The position numbers were made by a program, and so were the translations under genes. The notes under the pieces are model-generated. The model made no database searches. It was not told the origin of the DNA and saw only the letters and a program-made list of their open reading frames with translations. DNA of 64,000 bases from a bacterium (GTDB taxonomy: Bacteria; Electryoneota; Electryoneia; Electryoneales; Electryoneaceae), in contig JANQEY010000305.1 in assembly GCA_028278125.1 (NCBI GenBank), positions 82,357 through 146,356 of the forward strand. The letters are read 5' to 3'. Shown here one piece after another: positions 35,501-43,466 of this stretch; the stretch's first letter is position 1; each line of letters opens with the position of its first letter.

Positions 35501-37064
35501 GTATACCTTCCAGGTTATTCTTTATCCCAATGGGAAAATAAAGTTCCAGTATCTTGAACTTCAGGGTGACACAGCTAACGGCACAGTGGGGATCGAGAAC
35601 CAGGATGAAAATGACGGCCTGATGATGGCATTTAACGCCGAATACATTGAGGAACGGCTGGCAGTGTTGTTCACCTTCGAGGATTATGTTTACGACATTC
35701 AGTGGTCCCTTGATCCCGGATTCACCCAGTACAACTCAGGCGGAACGTCCGATACCACGTACACAATCACCGATGTTGATGTTGCACAGTTTATGCACTG
35801 GAATAACTATTTCAACGAGATGGATGAATTACCTGATGACGTCACGGTCTACTGGAGAGTCTACTTTGAAGACTTTTATAGCCGTGTGAACTGGGCTGAT
35901 CCCGGTGAAAGTGGATGGTCATTCGATATCTACCTGCCTGATGAACCGTTGCCGTTTGATCTTGCCTACCCGCAAAACCAGGATACCGTTTACGTGGATA
36001 CTGTTACAGTTCAATGGTATCACTCAATCGATCCTGACGCTGACGATGAGCTCGAATATATCATTGAATGGGCTGATAATGAAGATTTTATCTTTTCCAA
36101 TACATCGACTACTCAGGATACATTCCTGGTCATAACTGACCTCGAGCAGACTCAAACCCAGGCAGCAGGAAATGGTAGAAAAAAACTTTCACCCGTCTCT
36201 GGAATATCCAAAGTGAAAACAAAATCTTCTTCTCAAAAGAAAACAGCTTCAGGAAAAGGTTCGTTGACAGAAAAAAATCCGGTTCCCATCGCAAACGAAC
36301 TGGACGAACTTCTTGACGAACGGTTCTACTACTGGCGGGTATATGTTGTCGATTCCTTTGGAAATGAAACATGGTCAAATCCCGGTGAGGATGGCTGGTC
36401 ATTCTATGTCGAAGTACCGGAACCGCCATCGGAGTTTGCGCTGCTGACACCAGTCAACCATGATACACTATCGACGGAAGAATGTTATGACCTGGCCTTT
36501 ACCTGGGAGGAATCGGAAGATCCAGATCCGGAAGAGACGGTAAGTTATGAACTGTTTATAAACGTAATAGTTACGCCCGGAAACGATTCACTTCTTATAT
36601 ACCGTAATCTCGATGATACGGAACTTTCACTTCATCTGTTGGACAGCCTTGGGGTTACGTACTGGGAGGAATACTTGTCCGGAACATGGTGGGTGAACGC
36701 CGTTTCCAACAATGATACCGTTGAGTGTGAAGAACAATTCCAGTTCTACGTTGAACCTAACAGTAGTGTATTTGAAAACAGGTTCAGCGGGATACCGGAT
36801 AAGTATGAAATCGCCGCAGCCTTCCCGAACCCGTTTAACCCGTCTTTAACGGCCGTGATTGCGTTACCTCATCAATCTGATTTAAAGGTTAACATCTTCA
36901 ATATTCTTGGTAAAGAGGTTGCTGTGCTTGCAAGCGGCAGGTTTAACGCAGGTTATAAGAGGTTTGTTTTTGATGGGAAAGATCTTGCGAGCGGGATTTA
37001 TTTTATACATGCCAATGTGCCCGGAAACCTGCAGGAGGTCAGAAAAGTAGTCCTTATCAAGTAA
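32589..37064 (+). CDS. Very large secreted protein with fibronectin-like repeats and C-terminal sorting domain
   Basis: 1491 residues from ATG 32589 (MCFSPRRFVLVLLAIALL signal peptide; GAGGT upstream). A large N-terminal region of unknown fold (about 25-450) is followed by fibronectin-III-like units with TYYWTVRATD, STYWWMVVAYDD and RFYYWRVYVVDS; a nidogen-like piece (ICSNGNIHFGGADAEW, about 905); and a basic Lys/Ser-rich insert around residues 1200-1232 splitting one unit. It ends with AAAFPNPFNPS and a sorting domain finishing VVLIK, the type IX secretion pattern. It probably works at the cell surface. Possible carbohydrate-active N-terminus, not recognised. Confidence 0.8.
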   Translation: MCFSPRRFVLVLLAIALLTTLSTAQVLETGSLREFLLGNEENAAYDNWLSRTVEGLAVPGGYNVHMPPEYDPQTNGFGEFVFIPDDEAADARDAWREIFAAVINDLPEDAETVIEDNQFPYELVYFDDTETGETYRILRETLDSTYVDTGYFAGEEDDVVGGFSHGWGIYIFNPNAIHLGVNIQVCHVNDDYIAVPVAVTLFLDGSLGALGLHGCGREVYSVEGEDYNNSRSLSDPSRNGNLPFHWYTEFFVESARAEGLTDLTIQFHSYDTESHQGEPTIQVSCGITDGYANRPSRDISWEGHDWVNFTPSVAVPQDYSMPGQASVAVQNLYAIVRGWGLVHLESGAEIPTNAQLWGYPDSPQMATVFEGLNRYESFDRWLHVELDELPQAIEDAGHTESDFFAGTSPPTLVNWEPMLRYYESSINALIAYLDDIVNFEDIEAPSGPSSPYIFYTGDDFVELAWNNRAFDPNFATYEVYYGTTPVIDLDSDVWTFENDPNLVGQNIQFTQITGLDFNQDYGFRIRGVDFDGNAGELTTLTARGITVEGNLNPESFGLVGPTLGDTCRTLDTTLTWYSTADADLYDTPFYDVWLDTLADLSTAWLIEEADSIADTTYFVEKLLNHKTYYWTVRATDRNTGGTWADDTLSFVTHHPDPPYPFSLLTPMDRSTLWGDTETTLSWESTSDPDEQADITFKLWWSTIPDFTGADSLVTTDTSYVLTGLEIDSTYWWMVVAYDDMDSTICDDVWRFYVEDAVDPVPFALAEPDDEMRMLQDTVGVTWTRPGGPVPLAINDGEETNPFEDVLRQEMFNRYSTWSNLTKGSTEGIGQGFSELDDNGGPDGAGHLWIDNNEPGGPLFDWQDITLTGIHSIVSGMDDGTATVVLPFTFNYFGQDYSSVNICSNGNIHFGGADAEWNNSPIPDGDGPSAMISPWWTDLRPNVQGDIYYYGDDEQFVVLWDNIREYGHEDWLYTFQVILYPNGKIKFQYLELQGDTANGTVGIENQDENDGLMMAFNAEYIEERLAVLFTFEDYVYDIQWSLDPGFTQYNSGGTSDTTYTITDVDVAQFMHWNNYFNEMDELPDDVTVYWRVYFEDFYSRVNWADPGESGWSFDIYLPDEPLPFDLAYPQNQDTVYVDTVTVQWYHSIDPDADDELEYIIEWADNEDFIFSNTSTTQDTFLVITDLEQTQTQAAGNGRKKLSPVSGISKVKTKSSSQKKTASGKGSLTEKNPVPIANELDELLDERFYYWRVYVVDSFGNETWSNPGEDGWSFYVEVPEPPSEFALLTPVNHDTLSTEECYDLAFTWEESEDPDPEETVSYELFINVIVTPGNDSLLIYRNLDDTELSLHLLDSLGVTYWEEYLSGTWWVNAVSNNDTVECEEQFQFYVEPNSSVFENRFSGIPDKYEIAAAFPNPFNPSLTAVIALPHQSDLKVNIFNILGKEVAVLASGRFNAGYKRFVFDGKDLASGIYFIHANVPGNLQEVRKVVLIK

Positions 37065-37097
37065 AATGATTTCTTAATATAAATTGTTTTTTGGTGG

Positions 37098-37120
37098 CCC
37101 TGTCAGCTTTGATGACAGGG
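37098..37120 (+). terminator. Terminator after the large secreted protein
   Basis: Stem CCCTGTCA (37098-37105) with TGACAGGG (37113-37120), 7-base loop, followed by TTTATTTC, 33 bp after the stop codon. Confidence 0.7.
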
Positions 37121-37156
37121 TTTATTTCGGGGAATCACTTCTAGAAAACAATTAAA

Positions 37157-37178
37157 CCGTGTTAGCAAGCTAACACGG
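37157..37178 (-). terminator. Terminator after the pentapeptide-repeat gene
   Basis: A perfect 10-bp stem CCGTGTTAGC with its complement around two bases, followed on the minus strand by TTTAATTGTTTT. It lies 35 bp beyond the stop of the minus-strand gene at 37214. Confidence 0.7.
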
Positions 37179-37213
37179 GCATATTATCTTAACAGGATAA
37201 TTCCATTTAGAAA

Positions 37214-38464
37214 TCAAGACCTTTTAGCAAACCTGTTCAACAGCACAGAGATTAACATTCCAAACGCCACCACGCCCAACACCGATTCCGCCACCATCAA
37301 TACCGCACCAATGGGATTATGGGGGAGAGTATCTCTTAGTCCAAGATTGGAGAACACGTCAAATGAGACAAACATGGTTTTCCATAGGCGAGTAAGTGTG
37401 TGTGGGTCACCCGCCAGGTAGTCCAGGTTGATAGGTGGCCCATTCATTGTCCAGATGCCGATCCACCATTGCGGAAGCCAACTGGGGCTGCTCCAGGGAA
37501 GTGTTCCATACAGTGTTGCAAAAGTCAATACGCAAACCAGTGCCCAGAATAACACCACTGATACTGATCCGCCGCAATCCGAAAATATCTTCCAGGTAGT
37601 GTATAAAGCTGGATAACGTTCTCTAAAACTTGCAAGGTATTGCTGATCTTTAGCATACCTGTAAAGTAAGGGAGCTTTATTAGTATTTGCATCATCAATA
37701 TTTGAACCGTGGAAATTGGTAAAATTACTCTTCTGGAATAACAGGCGGTAAAGATCTTTATGCCTTTTAGAAAAAAGCAGCTGCCACCATCGGGGTAGAT
37801 AGGCGGTACGATTATCGAATTCCGCATTATTCATACGCGCCCGGATAAATTTCGCACCTTCTATATTAGCACCATTAAGAATTGCACCGTCTAAGATAGC
37901 GCCCTTGAAGTTTGCACCTGCAAGGTTGGATTTCCTGAGATTGGCGTTCGAAAGGTTGGCTTTCGTGAAATTTACACCCTTCAGGTTCGCACCTTCGAGT
38001 TTCGCGTAGTTAAGCCTTGCTCGTTTAAGGTTGGCTGATTTAAGGTTTGCTCTGAAAAGATATGCATTTTCCAGACGTGCCCCGCACATGCTCGTGTTTT
38101 CGAAATTCGCACACTCAAGATGAGCATTTCTCAACGATGTTTCTCTCAGCCTCGAATTCCTGAAGTTTCCTGCTTCAGCATGCACACCATCGAGTACAGC
38201 TCCCTCAAGTTTCGCGTTTTCAAGTCTTGTCCGTTGAAGATTTGCGTTTCTAAGGTTTGCTCTACGAAGATTGGCTTTCCTTAGATTCGCCTGGCGGAGA
38301 TTTGCCCTCTCCATTTCAGCGCCTTCCAGTTCAGCTTCTGATAAAACAATCTCCCTCAGGTCAGCATCAATAAAATGGGGTTTTGGGACAGGATCTTTTA
38401 TGCGAGGTTTTGATTTTCGTCGCCCACTACGGGCGATGATTTCCAACTGGTCTCGGTCAGCCAC
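37214..38464 (-). CDS. Pentapeptide-repeat protein with C-terminal ion-channel-like membrane domain
   Basis: 416 residues. Residues about 30-215 are continuous A(N/D)L-type pentapeptide repeats (ANLRKANLRRANLRNANL and similar) forming a right-handed beta-helix. After a linker the C-terminal part (about 290-416) has two helices around a pore-like loop VSFDVFSNLGLRD and ends in VLLNRFAKRS, resembling two-helix potassium-channel domains, where the loop would normally carry TxGYG/TxGFGD. Here the filter is degenerate, so selectivity is doubtful. Monocistronic with its own terminator. Confidence 0.82.
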   Translation of the reverse strand: MADRDQLEIIARSGRRKSKPRIKDPVPKPHFIDADLREIVLSEAELEGAEMERANLRQANLRKANLRRANLRNANLQRTRLENAKLEGAVLDGVHAEAGNFRNSRLRETSLRNAHLECANFENTSMCGARLENAYLFRANLKSANLKRARLNYAKLEGANLKGVNFTKANLSNANLRKSNLAGANFKGAILDGAILNGANIEGAKFIRARMNNAEFDNRTAYLPRWWQLLFSKRHKDLYRLLFQKSNFTNFHGSNIDDANTNKAPLLYRYAKDQQYLASFRERYPALYTTWKIFSDCGGSVSVVLFWALVCVLTFATLYGTLPWSSPSWLPQWWIGIWTMNGPPINLDYLAGDPHTLTRLWKTMFVSFDVFSNLGLRDTLPHNPIGAVLMVAESVLGVVAFGMLISVLLNRFAKRS

Positions 38465-38784
38465 TGTATGCCCTGGTAATAATCACTTTTAATGGCGGCG
38501 TGATACAGAAATTGGAATTGCCGAAAATAACCCAAAGACCCTAATATAGCAAGCCTTTTTAACAGTCTGCTCCGAATTTCTCTATTCTTCTTGAAAACAC
38601 AATGTTAGCGTATGAGAAATGTTGCTAAAATGGTTGGAAATTTAATGGTTTATGAAGTCTCTCTTCGATGCGGTGGGGTGCGGATGGGATGACAGGGTTT
38701 ATTTGATTCACCATTGTGAAAAGGGCTGCAGGGTTAAGAATAATTCAATGTTCCCGGACCGTGGGTGGTCCTGGCTACAAACTG
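38465..38784. other. 320-bp gap with one family-A repeat remnant
   Basis: Between the pentapeptide-repeat gene and the 3' end of the mannan cluster there is no coding sequence. 38753-38778 carries a divergent family-A hairpin (CCCGGACC ... GGTCCTGGCTAC) similar to that at 62352-62378. The beginning of the gap should hold the promoter of the pentapeptide gene. Confidence 0.6.
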
Positions 38785-39858
38785 CTACCTCAAGGCATTT
38801 TCATTTTCGAGATCGAAATAGTGCGCTTGCTCGGCATTAAAGTGGAGTACAGCCGGCGAACCAACCTCGTATGTACGATCCGGATTCACCCTCGCAACAA
38901 ATTTATGACCGTTATCCTTAAGATGAAGGTGGGTTTCGGCACCCATCGGTTCCGCCAGGTCAATGGAAGCATTCAGGGTTCCATCGTTCTCCGAACCTTG
39001 GCCCCAGTTTAAATCTTCCGGACGGATTCCCATTATCACCTTGGAGTCAGCAACGGCTTTTTTCTGGCTGTCAGTTAATGGAACAGTTATGCTGCCTGAT
39101 GTAAATACTCCACTCGTCATTTCACCTTCGATAAAATTCATCGTTGGTGATCCGATAAAACCGGCGACAAACTTATTAGCCGGGTAACTGTAAATATTCA
39201 TCGGTGAGTCGACCTGGTGGATAATCCCGTCTTTCATCACCACGATTTTTGTACCCATCGTCATCGCTTCAACCTGGTCGTGGGTAACGTAGATCATGGT
39301 TGTTTCCAGGCGCTGATGCAGCTTTGATATTTCTGCTCGCATCTGGTTGCGAAGTTTAGCGTCAAGGTTGGACAACGGTTCATCAAAGAGGAATACTTTC
39401 GGCTTGCGAACTATCGCGCGTCCCAGTGCAACACGTTGACGCTGCCCGCCGGACAAAGCTTTTGGTTTACGATCCAAAAGAGGTGATAATTCAAGAATCT
39501 CGGCGGCATCCTGGACACGCTGGTCGATCTCGTTCTTGTCAAAACGGCGTAGTTTGAGGCCGAATGCCATGTTCTGACGAACGTTCATATGGGGATAAAG
39601 GGCATAATTCTGGAAGACCATGGCAATATCACGATCCTTGGGAGGAACGTCATTAACTACATCACCGTCAATACGGACTTCACCACGGGATACTTCCTCC
39701 AACCCGGCTACCATACGTAAGGTTGTCGACTTTCCACACCCGGAAGGACCTACCAGAACGACAAATTCACGGTCCTTTATCTCGATAGATGCGTCTTTTA
39801 CCGCCTGAACTTCTCCGGGATATATTTTATAAACATGGTCTAATATTACTTCCGCCAT
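38785..39858 (-). CDS. ABC transporter ATPase, MsmK/UgpC/MalK family
   Basis: 357 residues from ATG 39858, preceded by AAGGAGGA. Walker A GPSGCGKST, signature LSGGQRQRVALGRAIV, Walker B VFLFDEPLSNLDAKLR, and H-loop THDQVEA are present, followed by the C-terminal TOBE-type regulatory domain (MGIRPEDL). It should power the two permeases encoded at 53890-55596 in the same cluster, although it lies at the far 3' end, after the beta-mannosidase. In some genomes one such ATPase serves several sugar transporters. Confidence 0.93.
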   Translation of the reverse strand: MAEVILDHVYKIYPGEVQAVKDASIEIKDREFVVLVGPSGCGKSTTLRMVAGLEEVSRGEVRIDGDVVNDVPPKDRDIAMVFQNYALYPHMNVRQNMAFGLKLRRFDKNEIDQRVQDAAEILELSPLLDRKPKALSGGQRQRVALGRAIVRKPKVFLFDEPLSNLDAKLRNQMRAEISKLHQRLETTMIYVTHDQVEAMTMGTKIVVMKDGIIHQVDSPMNIYSYPANKFVAGFIGSPTMNFIEGEMTSGVFTSGSITVPLTDSQKKAVADSKVIMGIRPEDLNWGQGSENDGTLNASIDLAEPMGAETHLHLKDNGHKFVARVNPDRTYEVGSPAVLHFNAEQAHYFDLENENALR

Positions 39859-39870
39859 GAACAATCCTCC

Positions 39871-42372
39871 TTAAATAGTCCAGATTCTCGGACTTTGACA
39901 AGGTAAGGACTCGTTCCCATCTGTCAAAAGAGATTCCATATAGAAACTATCACCAGGTAGCAAGTCAAGAGAATTATCTATAAATGCAAAATTTGGATTG
40001 GAAGTATCAGATAACCATACTCCGAAAGCTGGAAGATCAGTTGTGATTTTGTACACGTCGCGATCATCTTTTCTTCCGGGAACTATGGCAACATTCGGTT
40101 TCCGTAAATTCAGATGTTTGAACTTTTCCGCGAACCAGAATGAACGGACAGGTAAGGTAAATTCATCGTTCTCGTCCTGAATCTCTGCTACCAGGAAATT
40201 ATCATACCTGTCTTTTATCCATTCCTCAAACGCCGCTTCAAACACTTTACAGGAGCTTTCCGGGTTAATTTCAAACGTTAAATTCCCGGATTTAACTATA
40301 TTTCCTTCAAAATCAAACGTTCTTAATAATACTGAACCCGACCATTTTTTCTGCTCATCATTTATAAGATACAGGTCAACTTTTTCACTATTTTCGAGCA
40401 GTGTAATATTGCGGGAGCGATAACCTCTTTTCACCTGGTAATAGGAAGCTTTAGGGCGGAGTTTCCAGTCCAGTAGACTCCATGATACCACAGGCCAGCA
40501 ATCATTCAATTGCCAGATTAAGGTTCCCATTGTCCGAGGTCGCCTGCTTTGCCAGTGTTCCACGGCCAGCCGTAAGGCCCTTCCCTGGACGTCCTGGGAA
40601 AGCTGGATGAACCTTGCGAAATCATCTGTCACACGGTGGTTTTCCACCAGGAAACGCCAGATTCTTTCAGGGCCGTCTATCTGTTTATTATGCCATTCGA
40701 GGTCAGCACTCTGTGGAAAACGGGATTCGAGTGGAAGAGCTTCGGATAAAGTAGGCAAGTTGGCGGGAGCCTGGAACCCGAACTCTGAAATAAAACGTCC
40801 CTCTTCTTCCAGGTAAAGATTTTCAGGTCGCCAGCCACTCCAGACGTTCCATACATGCCTGTCACCCTCTTCCGGTGAATTGGGAATATCACCGCCTGCA
40901 GGGCTGGAATAGATGTAGCAGGCATGCGGATCGATCTCGTGAACAGCTTCAGGTATTAACTTTGTCCAGATCGTTTTTCCCAGGTAGGATACGCCAAACC
41001 GCTCCTGGAAAACCTCGGCGTCCCGTTCGATCTCGTTATTACCGCACCAGTAAACAATTGACGGATGCCGTGCTATTTGCGCGACAGCCGACAAGGTTTC
41101 AATGCGCACATTCTCTCGAAAATCCTTGTCATCGGGATAGAATGCGCAAGCATAGGGGAAATCCTGCCAGATCATTATACCAAAACGATCAGCTTCGCTG
41201 TAAAAGTGCCTGTCCTCGTACAATCCACCACCCCAGATACGCAACATGTTCATGTGTGAATCACGTGCAAGTTCAAGGTGACGTGTATATACCCCAGGTG
41301 TTATCCGTGGAATAAATGAATCTGACGGTATCCAGTTAGCCCCTTTGCAGAAAATATCGCGACCATTCAGACGGAGGAAATAACTCTTTCCCCATTCATC
41401 TTTTTCCTGGATCCATTCAACGGTTCGTAAGCCGATCTTTTCCCTGAATCTGTGCAACTCTTTTTTGTTGCTTATCAGCGAGATTGATAAGTCGTATAAA
41501 ACCTGGTCTCCATGTCCTGCAGGCCACCATAGTTTTGGCTTATCGATCACAACTTCTGTATCTATGATCGTTTCACCGTTGCCGTTGATATTATCAATAT
41601 GGACATGATGATTTATCTGCTCTCCATCATGCTCAAGAGCCAGGTTTAACTCCAATGGTTCGGTGACAAGTGATTTCAGGGCTATTCGGACAGAAAGAAT
41701 TCCCTTATTTCCATCTCTCTCAAAACCGTACGAGAACCAGGAAATTCTTCCCTTATTCCATGATTGAATGTACACATCACGCCAGATGCCGGAAGTGGGT
41801 AAAATCGGACCCCAGTCCCAGCCATATGAATACTGTGCCTTACGTGCCCATCCCCGGTCACCACCGAAGGAATCGGGCACTCGGCCACCTTCTTCTACAA
41901 GACGATCCACTTCTTTGACAGGGGATCGAAACAGCACCTCGAGTTTATGTTCGCCGGCTTTAATCGAATCAGGAAGTTCGAGACGATGCGAGATGAACAT
42001 ATTGTCTGTTTCACCAAGCTTCCCGCCATCGATATAGATTTCGGCGAACGTATCGAGTCCTTCGAAAACCAGTTGCCGTATTATTTCGCTGCCGGTTTCG
42101 TTAAATGATTCGTCCAGAACGATACTGGTGGAATACTTCCAGTCACAATCAGCTACCCAGGCGACTATCTTTTCATTCTGGCCAAAAAACGGATCGGGTA
42201 TCAATCCTTCGTGGAGCAGATCGAGGTGGATACAACCGGGAACTGTCGCCGGCAGGTCCGACAACTTTTCCCGGATATTTTCCGGTGCCGGACCGGAAAC
42301 ATAACTTACTCGCCAGTCATCCTTGATCTGTATTTTCGGATGACTGTCAAATTCAAATGAAGTAAAAGGCAT
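39871..42372 (-). CDS. Beta-mannosidase, glycoside hydrolase family 2
   Basis: 833 residues, no signal peptide, so cytoplasmic. N-terminal sugar-binding domain (VPGCIHLDLL, near 45-54), immunoglobulin-like domain, TIM-barrel with acid/base E447 in YWCGNNEIER and nucleophile E530 in RFISEFGFQ, WGGGLYED near 380. These match the GH2 beta-mannosidase subgroup rather than beta-galactosidase. It releases mannose from manno-oligosaccharides. 12 nt separate it from the ATPase gene and 16 from the porV-like gene, so all are co-transcribed. Confidence 0.93.
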   Translation of the reverse strand: MPFTSFEFDSHPKIQIKDDWRVSYVSGPAPENIREKLSDLPATVPGCIHLDLLHEGLIPDPFFGQNEKIVAWVADCDWKYSTSIVLDESFNETGSEIIRQLVFEGLDTFAEIYIDGGKLGETDNMFISHRLELPDSIKAGEHKLEVLFRSPVKEVDRLVEEGGRVPDSFGGDRGWARKAQYSYGWDWGPILPTSGIWRDVYIQSWNKGRISWFSYGFERDGNKGILSVRIALKSLVTEPLELNLALEHDGEQINHHVHIDNINGNGETIIDTEVVIDKPKLWWPAGHGDQVLYDLSISLISNKKELHRFREKIGLRTVEWIQEKDEWGKSYFLRLNGRDIFCKGANWIPSDSFIPRITPGVYTRHLELARDSHMNMLRIWGGGLYEDRHFYSEADRFGIMIWQDFPYACAFYPDDKDFRENVRIETLSAVAQIARHPSIVYWCGNNEIERDAEVFQERFGVSYLGKTIWTKLIPEAVHEIDPHACYIYSSPAGGDIPNSPEEGDRHVWNVWSGWRPENLYLEEEGRFISEFGFQAPANLPTLSEALPLESRFPQSADLEWHNKQIDGPERIWRFLVENHRVTDDFARFIQLSQDVQGRALRLAVEHWQSRRPRTMGTLIWQLNDCWPVVSWSLLDWKLRPKASYYQVKRGYRSRNITLLENSEKVDLYLINDEQKKWSGSVLLRTFDFEGNIVKSGNLTFEINPESSCKVFEAAFEEWIKDRYDNFLVAEIQDENDEFTLPVRSFWFAEKFKHLNLRKPNVAIVPGRKDDRDVYKITTDLPAFGVWLSDTSNPNFAFIDNSLDLLPGDSFYMESLLTDGNESLPCQSPRIWTI

Positions 42373-42388
42373 CGACTACCAATCAAAG

Positions 42389-43459
42389 TTAAAAACGTAC
42401 ACCAAGTGAATAACGGAAGACATTTTCCAGTCTGCCGAAATCCGCGTATGCTATATCAGCTACAAAAGCGACATTGCCAGTAAGGTTATAACGGACACCA
42501 CCACCAGCGGTAAATCCCTGTTCCGTCTCTTCTAGGAAGAGGGTTTTCCAGCCGGTCCTCAGGAACACCCAGTTCCGCCAACTGTATTCAGCTCCCAGGT
42601 TGACATATTCGTAATTGTCATTAGGATGGATCGCGTCCGCTGCAAGTTTCAGGTTACCATTCACGCCCTGTAAAACGTCCATGGAAACACCTACCCGGAA
42701 AGTCAGGGGTAAAGACCACTTTTCCGTTTCCAATGTGGCCGGAACATTCTCGGAATTGCCCGGATTGTTTGGATCGATATCGTGTAAAAAATCCGTGTCA
42801 CGACCTTGCATCTGCATGTCAGGGCCAAAATTTGAGACAGACATTCCCAGCATCAAGCCGTTAAATGGTGTCTTGAACAGTAGCCCGAGGTCAGCAGCGA
42901 CGGATGATGCAGACATATGCCAGATCTTCTGATGGATATATTTACCCACACAACCAACCGAAAGCCTGTCAGTTAACCGTGTAGCGAATCCAACACCAAG
43001 CGCCAGGTCGGAACTCTCAAAATATTCACCGGTACCATCGGGGTATTCAATTGTACGCACCTTCATCTCGTCCATTGATACAGATGAAACATAAGCACCA
43101 ACCATTGTTCCAATACCGATCGGAACGACACCTGAAACATGGTCGAAACTGATGTCTGCCAACCATTCCGAATGGACAAAACCTGCTTCGCCCTGTTCCA
43201 TCCATGCCATGCCGGCCGGGTTCCAGTAGATGGCGCTGGCGTCATCTGCTACAGCTGTGAAAGCTTCACCCATTGCCGTAGCACGAGCGCCGATACCTAT
43301 CTCCAGGAATGTCGCTGCGGTTGTTCCAACCTTTGAAACGTCAGCAGCGAAAGAAATACCGATACTGAACACTACCAATATCGCAACGGCCACCGGTATT
43401 CGGACGGCAGAAGCGATGCTGTGCGATTTACTCTTACTATTCCGCAAGCTTTTCATCAT
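42389..43459 (-). CDS. PorV/PorQ family outer-membrane protein
   Basis: 357 residues from ATG 43459 or 43456, after AAGGAGGG. Signal peptide ending FAADVSKVG; the mature start FLEIGIGARATAMGEAFTAV, followed by DDASAIYWNPAGMAW, is the PorV signature, then a beta-barrel ending FRYSLGVRF. PorV-type proteins escort proteins exported by type IX secretion to their surface anchoring site. Here it sits directly behind a large secreted protein gene and may serve that substrate. It lies 7 nt after that gene. Confidence 0.9.
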   Translation of the reverse strand: MMKSLRNSKSKSHSIASAVRIPVAVAILVVFSIGISFAADVSKVGTTAATFLEIGIGARATAMGEAFTAVADDASAIYWNPAGMAWMEQGEAGFVHSEWLADISFDHVSGVVPIGIGTMVGAYVSSVSMDEMKVRTIEYPDGTGEYFESSDLALGVGFATRLTDRLSVGCVGKYIHQKIWHMSASSVAADLGLLFKTPFNGLMLGMSVSNFGPDMQMQGRDTDFLHDIDPNNPGNSENVPATLETEKWSLPLTFRVGVSMDVLQGVNGNLKLAADAIHPNDNYEYVNLGAEYSWRNWVFLRTGWKTLFLEETEQGFTAGGGVRYNLTGNVAFVADIAYADFGRLENVFRYSLGVRF

Positions 43460-43466
43460 GCCCTCC

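Noticed and set aside
38785..39858. Glycerol-phosphate (Ugp) transport role for the ATPase
   Set aside because: The UgpC-like name is a family label; the gene's neighbours are mannoside enzymes and a sugar importer.
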